The notes beneath the pieces are model-generated. The model saw only the letters and a list, made by a program, of their open reading frames with translations. It was not told the origin of the DNA and ran no database searches. A stretch of DNA of 64,000 nucleotides from Blakeslea trispora (Eukaryota > Mucoromycota > Mucoromycetes > Mucorales > Choanephoraceae): assembly GCA_025331445.1 (NCBI GenBank), contig JAIWNE010000002.1, forward strand, positions 1 through 64,000, in the 5' to 3' direction. Positions 58,128-64,000 of the stretch are shown piece by piece (the first letter of the stretch is position 1; the number at the start of each line of letters is the position of its first letter). The position numbers and the translations under genes are program-made.

Positions 58128-59835
58128 GAGATATATTCAAAATGTTTCGCCATAGGTCCGCTTTCATTTTCTCACGTCGTAGTGATCAGAAATTTATGAA
58201 AGTAATACCATTCACTCTGAAAAAAGTCGCCATTTCGTTTAATGTAAGCTTTGTTAAAATTGAACAACTTTAGCTCAAGCTATTATAAAAACATGGTTTT
58301 CAAAATATTGATATTTTATAAACAAATTTAAACTCAGGAAGAAGCCATTTCAGCATCATCCTTTTCTTCTTCAGGCTCAATTGTGAGATTGTTTCTCAAA
58401 AACTCGTCTTTGTACTCCTTTGCCTTGTTGACACAACTTTCCAAAGCGAAAGAAGACTTTCTTCTGGTACATTCTTTAAGCTGTTGTCCAATTTTTCTTT
58501 GAGTTTTTTGGCAGTTTCATTTAAATCTGGATCAAAGCTTATAGGTGTCTTCACTATTAACCATACCATTTCTAAAGGTTGCAACTCGCAGTGATATGGT
58601 GGTGTAATCGCCAGCTTGTGGTTGTATTGCCTGGCGATATCATACCAGGCATATACTGGCGTTATATGTAAGCCTTTGATCATTTCCAAAAAAGCTGCTT
58701 TGGTCATTTTTGGAATGGCAACCTCCTCATCCACCTCTAAATACCCTTTGTTTAGGAGCCACTGCTGTATTGTTTCTTTTCTATCTGCTGAGGTGGGCAC
58801 GGGGTTGATTCGACGCTTGTGGTAGGATGCACCATCCATATGGATGATACAGCTACCATACTCAGCAAGCGATTAGCACAATCTCTCAAATAGCTGCTCA
58901 AACTTCTCGGATGTGAAGTGACCATGGTAATCTGGGTTCACATCCTTACCCCCATTAACTGGCCATACTGTTACACTGTCTTCAATAACTTTGGCATTGC
59001 ATCTTCTGTCTCTTTTGAACACAATGAAGGCAGCAAAGATCATCATCATTGGCTTCCGTCCAACCTCATTCACAATGCCATTGACGGTAGTCCAGGCCTT
59101 TTGAGCATGACGATCCAAGTGACAATAGGACTCATCAAGGAATACTTCTGGCATAATTGGTTGACAGTTACCATTCAAGTTCTGAAGTCTTTGATCGACA
59201 TACACATAACGGTAACTGATGTTTTGTGGAGCATCATGTTTTATGTTTCTTCTTTCACCTTTCTTATATCTCAATTTTGGAGCATGAAGATCTCTCAGAA
59301 GAACTTGATGAGACACATCAATCTGGTAAGAGTCTTTCAATGCTTTTGCTGTAGATTTTACAGTGTTTGGATATCCAATCTAATTGTTTTCTTGGATAAT
59401 ATCTTGAACGGCAGAACTATATTCTGACGTAAGTTGACGATGAGGACGACCCATGGTCTTCTTTTCGGAAGGTTCCGAATTGCCATTGAATAAGGCAATT
59501 GCTTTTTTTGCCGCGTGCGTTGTGATGCCAAGAAGCTTGCAAAAAAGAACTCAGCGGTCTAGTTTTCTAGACTTACGATTTGAGAGTTTCTTGTTGACGA
59601 TTACATCGTACATGCGACTCAAAAGAACATAAGTTTCATCAGTGAATTCACGGGAATCTAAGATGGTTTCAGGAGAAAACATTTTGTAATTATTTTGCTT
59701 GTGATAAGATGAAAGAGAAAAAAGAGTTCTTTTCTACCATGGTATTCTTAACACTGTAAACACATTCCTTATGGTGTAGTCACAACAACAACAAAAAAGG
59801 TCAATTTTCGGGGCGAAACTTTTTGAATGTATCTC
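58128..59835 (-). mobile_element. mariner-like element 2 (1.7 kb) in the 3' LTR
   Basis: Terminal repeats GAGATATATTCAAAATG at the left and, inverted, GAGATACATTCAAAAAG at the right, bounded by TA on the left (58126-58127) and CA on the right (59836-59837, presumably a mutated TA). The uninterrupted LTR at 43850 shows the empty target, GATATCAGC. Confidence 0.93.
58334..59620 (-). pseudogene. mariner-like transposase 2, several stops and a frameshift
   Basis: Minus-strand frame with N-terminal helix-turn-helix, GRPHRQLTSEYSS, then the catalytic core: VFLDESYCHLD, CIIHMDGASYHKR and ELQPLEMVW. Defects are TGA near 59550, TAG near 59381 (NN stop IG, paralogue Lys), TAA 58870-58872 (RLC stop SL, paralogue Gln CAA) and a one-base shift near 58430 after which the tail reads EEEKDDAEMASS to TGA 58334. 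Otherwise it aligns along its whole length with mariner 1 at 33302-34525. Confidence 0.88.
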
Positions 59836-60174
59836 CATCAGCTATACCGAATCAGAATTGATGTGATAATGAAAATGACAAGATGGTGCTAAAGAATTCA
59901 TAAAAACAATTTTTTCTATCTTACCATCTCAGATCAGCTATGACCTGAGAGCTGAATAGACTAATTATCTGAGACATGGTCAATGATATAGTGTTCCGTA
60001 TCCTCGATATTAAAATAGATTCCCTGATCATCTCTAGATGATAGAATCAGTTTATCCGACCTAAAAGATATAAATACCTAGATAATACATAGCTATAAAC
60101 GACATCTTATCTTTCTCTAATAAACCTATACAAGTTCTAAAGGATTTCTTTGTTTCATTCTTACACTCACAACA

Positions 60175-60832
60175 GTATGCAACAATGGGTCATATTTTTA
60201 ATCAAGAAGTCAAGAACTTTTTGGAATACGTCAATAAGAGACACCGTTTTATAGCACCTTACCAGCCTCAGACAAATGGCGAAGTAGAAAAATTAAACGG
60301 AACATTGGTTAGAGGGATTAAAAAGACGGCCGATGACAATACAAAAACTTGGGATACCTTGATACATCCAATGTTGTATGCGTATCGAACTAAGATCCAT
60401 CAAGATCTGAAGATACCTCCCTACGAAGCACTCTTTGGAACGACGCCATTGTTGCCTGATATGGATCCATTGCAATTGCTGGGTAAAAAGATAGGTCAGG
60501 AAAGGCTGTTCTTCTAACTGGATCGTAGTTTAAGACAAGAGGATCGCATGTTGGCAAAAGTGTTGAAAGTGATTAAAGCAAGAAAGGGTATCGAGATCGG
60601 TGATCAAGTTCTTAGAATCAGAGCACTGAAATGTGAGAAACTGGACTCTAGCTACCAACACAAGCCATATACAGTCATAGGAAGATTTCATAAGAATACT
60701 TTTATTTTGATTGATTCACAAGGTAGAAAACTCAAATGTGTCATTAACGGAGCTCATTTAAAAATTCAACGTTCTAGATGGTTCAACATTGAAGTTTCTC
60801 GAGAATTGAAGGGGGATGATGAAATATATTAG
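60175..60832 (+). pseudogene. Integrase C-terminal fragment of another gypsy-type element
   Basis: The frame starts directly at the LTR edge (MGHIFNQEVKNF) and shows IAPYQPQTNGEVEKLNGTLV, the usual end of the integrase core with its Glu, then YAYRT and a TAA at 60515-60517. The same frame continues (LDRSLRQEDRM) through an SH3-like region (IGDQVLRIRALK) to TAG 60830-60832. The N-terminal part is missing. It differs clearly from the integrase at 56300-57200, so it belongs to a different family. Confidence 0.8.
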
Positions 60833-60835
60833 AAT

Positions 60836-61200
60836 TTTAAGCCACTATTGAATTTCCCTTCAAAATTTCATTACTATTTTTACAATTACACATAAATATA
60901 AATTCCACAAGTGTAACTCTTTTCTTCTTTCTTTGGTTCGCTAAAAAAGTTGTTATTACCAGAAGGATAACACTACGTCCACTCAGTTTGTCCACTCGAA
61001 ATTTCCCTACAGACACCCCAAAAACATTTTGTTCACTCACTCTTTCAAGTTACGATAGTAATAATCCTTGCTCCCCCCCCCCAATTTTTTTGTCCACTCG
61101 ATGTACAAATTTCTAATAAAGGAAAGAGGAGTGCTTGTCCACTCAAATTTAAAAATGATCACTTCAAGTATTGTTGTTTAGCGTTTGATAGTTAGTATTC
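60836..61200. other. Non-coding stretch with repeated TGTCCACTC
   Basis: TGTCCACTC or a one-base variant occurs five times between about 60976 and 61145, with a C-run near 61070. It lies downstream of the MULE-OTU gene and may be its subterminal repeat region. Confidence 0.5.
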
Positions 61201-61204
61201 GATT

Positions 61205-63985
61205 TTATTCAATTAAAATTGGGACAGGATGTGCATCATTTTTAGGCTTTTGGCGAAACTGGTGCCATTTGTTCCAGTACAATTCATATTCTTCCGACTT
61301 TCCTTCAATGTTGAAGTAAAACTGATAAACTGTAGGCAAGTTTGTCTGGTTGATGCCAAGCTTGATTGCATACCAGTGCCGATTGAGAGAATTTTGAATG
61401 TAAATGGCAACTGGCTTGGACTTTGTTTTTGGCATATTCAAAGGTAAATAGGTCAAAGCAGGATTTACAGAAGGATCCTCATCTTCTGATGAGAGATAGA
61501 TACAGACGGGGATGTTATAAGTGTCTGCTGCTAATTGAGCGCAATCAGGTCCATAGAACCATCCTGGTATGTCAGTTTTTCTGAGGCCTTCCCTGAGAGT
61601 TTGTTCCAGTCAATTAATATCGAAAGCGGGGAAATGTTCTGTATACATTTGCTTGTATCTCTCTAACGTTTCCAACATCTTACGTCTGACAGAGAGGTAT
61701 TGGTCTCCATCTTCGTATCTTGTATTGTTCGAATCAACAAGAAAAGCAATAGATCGAAATACACAGTTTCCGTCCGGTTTAGGATCAAGATATCCTACGA
61801 TATCTGATTTGTTTATAACTTTACTCAGAACATTGCTGATTGCTTGCGTAATTTTGCCTCTCGCACGCTTGTTAGCTCTGAATGATTTGTCATACACAAA
61901 ATTATTCTTTCCATAGCTGACATCAGGAGCTGCTCTCTTTCGACTTGTTTTAGCTACTGCTAGCAAAAAGGTAAGTAAGTCATTAAATTAACTTTACCGC
62001 AAGCTTTTACCTATAACTTCATCTGCGTTGCTCTTACTTTTCTTCTTGATCATCGATTTGCCAGCAGCTATCTTCATCTTCTCTTCTTTCTTAGCCATCT
62101 TGGCATCTTTCTTCTCTTTTTCCAAAACATGCTCATAATGAATCTTGCTTCGTTTTACATTTTTGGTCGCCCTTTAATGCTGATTTTTGTTCTTGGAGGC
62201 TCAACCTTTTCAATCCTATTAGACTCTATCTTTTTCATTGCATTTCGAACAGAGTCAATCAAATTATCTCTGTCTTGCTTTGTAGCAAGCGAGTCATGAA
62301 AGTCAACCAGGTCAGATGCAAGGGCAAGGATTGAAGCCTTTTCCGTTGAATTAACATTGACTTTTTTTGCCTTGCCTGCACTATGGATAACTTCATAGTC
62401 ATCGCCTGTTGCATCATTGACTGTGCAGTCATCACCCTCATCAACATCAGTCTCCCATAATTCTTCCTCTTCCTCTTCTTTTTCTTCTTTTTCTTCTTTT
62501 TCTTCTTTTTCTTCTTTTTCTTCTTTTTCTTCTTTTTTTTTTTCTTCTTTTTCTTCTTTTTCTTCTTTTTCTTCTTTTTCTTCTTTTTCTTCTTTTTCTT
62601 CTTTTTTCTTCTTTTTCTTCTTTTTCTTCTTTTTCTTCTTTTTCTTCTTTTTTCTTCTTTTTCTTCTTTTTCTTCTTTTCTTCTTTTTCTTTTTTTTTTT
62701 TTTTTTCTTTTTTTTCTTCTTTTTCTTCCTCCAAATAAACTACATCTAGTTAGACATTGGTTGGCTTTTATTCCATTGTATGAAAGGCTAACGTTTTTGT
62801 ATACAACATCAGGATGTAGTTACCATTATCGTTCTTGGAAGAACCAAATCTTTATCGACTGGCAACAATATCCAATGGTATCTGTCTATCATAGATACTC
62901 AAAATGTGCTTGCAGGGCAGATCATATTGTAATCTGACCGAACACAAACACGCGCAATAGCTAACTGGAGTTGTAGCTGATCGCAACTTCAGTAACTCCT
63001 TGAAAATCTTGCTGATAGCAAAAGAGTACAACTTTTGGAACAGTGGTCTGATTAATCTGAACACATGTTCTTCTTGAGTGTACAAGCTACGGTACGAGAG
63101 TACTTCTTGGCTTGCTTTTTCATTCATATCATCTTCCTATTAACAATGATTCAAATCTGAATTAGGTCTACATAATTTCAAAAGAAAGTTTTAAACTTAC
63201 TCTTCTTTTATACCATTGATCAATCTTCTCTGTTGTGAGAACAATAGTACCCGAAGATGACTTGATGTACCTTTTCAAAGATGAATGGCTGCTCTCAACT
63301 CTGTTTCAAGAGCGGTCTCCCATATGAGGAAGCTTGTAGGTGTGGAAAGCTGTCCACTTTTCAGCCTCTTCCATTTTGCTATAAAAGAGTTTAGTGGCAT
63401 CAATTGAAGGGCTGATTACTTTACCTTTCAATGAACAAAATTGCTTTTTTCTTGCCTTCCTCGCTTGCATAGTTAATGGGAGATTGACAACCATCATCTT
63501 GTGGTTTTATGCTTGCCTTAATTAATAGAATTTATTTTAGATAAGAGTCGTGTTTTTTGTCTTTCTTTACATTTGCTCACCTTGTCTTTTTCAGAAAAAA
63601 TATCTGGCTGATCAAGAAAAAAGTCCTTCAATGATTGCACAGCTATGTTCATTTCCTCCCTCGTAATAGTCTTTAAAGCAATAGCTTGAAATCTCATCTT
63701 GATCTCTTGTCTGATAGCGTGTCTTCTATCTTTGTCTTTCTCAGTAATGGAATTCATCAGCTTGGCTTCAAATCTCTTCTGCATATGTACATAACATAGA
63801 ATGTTATGTGCAGAAGGAAACACAGCTGCAATAGCATTTTTCAATGCTTGTTCATTGTCTGTAGTGACAGTGAGAGGACCACCAGCATTAGGCCAAACTG
63901 CCTTCTGTAAGCAACTGAGAACCCATTCATACTGGGTGTTGCCTTCTTCGCTGATGAATGCACCGGCAACTTCGAAGGTCATCAA
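61205..63985 (-). pseudogene. MULE transposase fused to an OTU-type cysteine protease (5' end outside the window)
   Basis: Minus-strand gene entering from the right edge. Exons are joined by introns 63580-63517, 63424-63379, 63200-63137 and 62010-61960. Domain order: end of the MULE DDE core (VTTDNEQALKNAI, ILCYVHMQKRFE, NRVESSHSSLK), SWIM finger (CACLCSVRLQYDLPCKHIL, near 62900), a long Lys/Glu linker from a microsatellite, an AT-hook-like KGRPK, and an OTU domain: PDGNCVFRSIAFLV (Asp/Cys), GWFYGPDCAQLAA, LNRHWYAIKLG (His), ending 61205. Defects: TGA 63304-63306, TAA near 62850, further stops and at least one shift between 62470 and 62850, one near 62165, and TGA near 61610. OTU domains are deubiquitinases; here the protease may process the protein or counter host silencing, which is inference. 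Confidence 0.8.
62459..62735. repeat. TTCTTTTTC microsatellite within the MULE-OTU gene
   Basis: About 275 bp of tandem TTCTTTTTC with slippage variants. On the gene strand it reads GAAAAAGAA units, encoding Lys/Glu repeats between the SWIM and OTU domains. Confidence 0.95.
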
Positions 63986-64000
63986 AGTACTGGGCTTAGT

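Larger units (their letters stand above)
43592..60174 (+). mobile_element. Chromodomain gypsy (Ty3-type) retrotransposon expanded by nested insertions
   Basis: Two LTRs of the same family (delta) bound gag, protease, reverse transcriptase, RNase H, integrase and chromodomain in canonical order on the plus strand. Without insertions the LTRs are about 600 bp, with TGTTGTGA..TCACAACA ends. Insertions: solo LTRs in the 5' LTR, MULE 2 with Helitron 3 in gag, an unidentified 1.1-kb segment in the protease region, and a mariner in the 3' LTR. The outer flanks (CCTAC left, GTATG right) are not a target duplication, so one side has been rearranged. Confidence 0.85.
57873..60174 (+). mobile_element. 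3' LTR of the gypsy element, interrupted by a mariner
   Basis: The LTR consists of 57873-58127 and 59836-60174 and ends TACACTCACAACA. It is highly similar to the 5' LTR, differing by a few substitutions visible by eye. Confidence 0.92.

Noticed and set aside
57868..60179. Solo LTR with its own target duplication at 57873-60174
   Set aside because: The left flank is a polypurine tract next to pol and the flanks do not match, so it is the 3' LTR of the gypsy element.
62417..62749. Ser/Phe-rich 110-codon frame
   Set aside because: It is a translation of the microsatellite on the wrong strand.
10335..63306. Reassignment of TAA/TAG to glutamine (alternative nuclear code)
   Set aside because: Several stops do fall at Gln positions, but three Helitron proteins and the gypsy pol end at equivalent, conserved places with TAA, about six TGA stops occur as well, and some stops align with Trp, Lys or Leu. 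Decay explains the data better; host genes would be needed to test it.

Overview
The window is AT-rich eukaryotic DNA made almost entirely of transposable elements. Short GT..AG introns of 46-69 bp inside the transposon genes, a Crypton-type tyrosine recombinase, chromodomain gypsy elements, pogo, Tc1/mariner, Mutator-like (MULE) and Helitron elements together point to a filamentous fungus, most likely an early-diverging one such as Mucoromycota. That assignment is inference. I recognise no host housekeeping gene, tRNA, rRNA, CRISPR array or bacterial-type feature.

Left third (1-25289). A long non-coding dispersed repeat (repeat A, 898-6082) is followed by MULE 1 (6383-8877, with an 11-bp target duplication), Helitron 1 (minus strand, 9824-14822), a Crypton-like gene split by an inverted copy of repeat A (15079-19837), a Tc1 element (20055-21388) and a pogo/Tigger element (21951-24034) whose C-terminus still carries a PCNA-binding-type motif.

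Middle (25290-43591). A second Tc1 element, Helitron 2 and a second copy of repeat A are all cut by one event. Two 410-bp solo LTRs in opposite orientation (26812-27221 and 35663-36072) have exchanged flanks, so the 8.4 kb between them (27222-35662) is inverted. Three independent lines support this: swapped target duplications, a transposase reading frame that resumes on the other strand at the far LTR, and a Helitron and its target repeat that both become continuous when the segment is turned back. The inverted segment carries a GC-rich gag gene with its LTR, a DDE transposase 3' part, and a mariner element holding a solo LTR.

Right third (43592-64000). One chromodomain gypsy retrotransposon (43592-60174) has been stretched to 16.6 kb by nested insertions: a solo LTR inside a solo LTR within its 5' LTR, MULE 2 in gag with Helitron 3 inside MULE 2, an unidentified segment in the protease region, and a mariner in its 3' LTR. 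Beyond it lie a fragment of another integrase and a MULE transposase fused to an OTU-type cysteine protease that runs off the right edge.

Nearly every large reading frame is broken by only a few in-frame stops, mostly TAA or TAG, several at positions where a paralogue in the window has Gln or Trp, plus a few slips in A-runs. The region reads as a recent nested transposon cluster with traces of C-to-T decay and LTR-mediated rearrangement. Autonomous activity of any element here is unlikely without complementation, except possibly by copies elsewhere.
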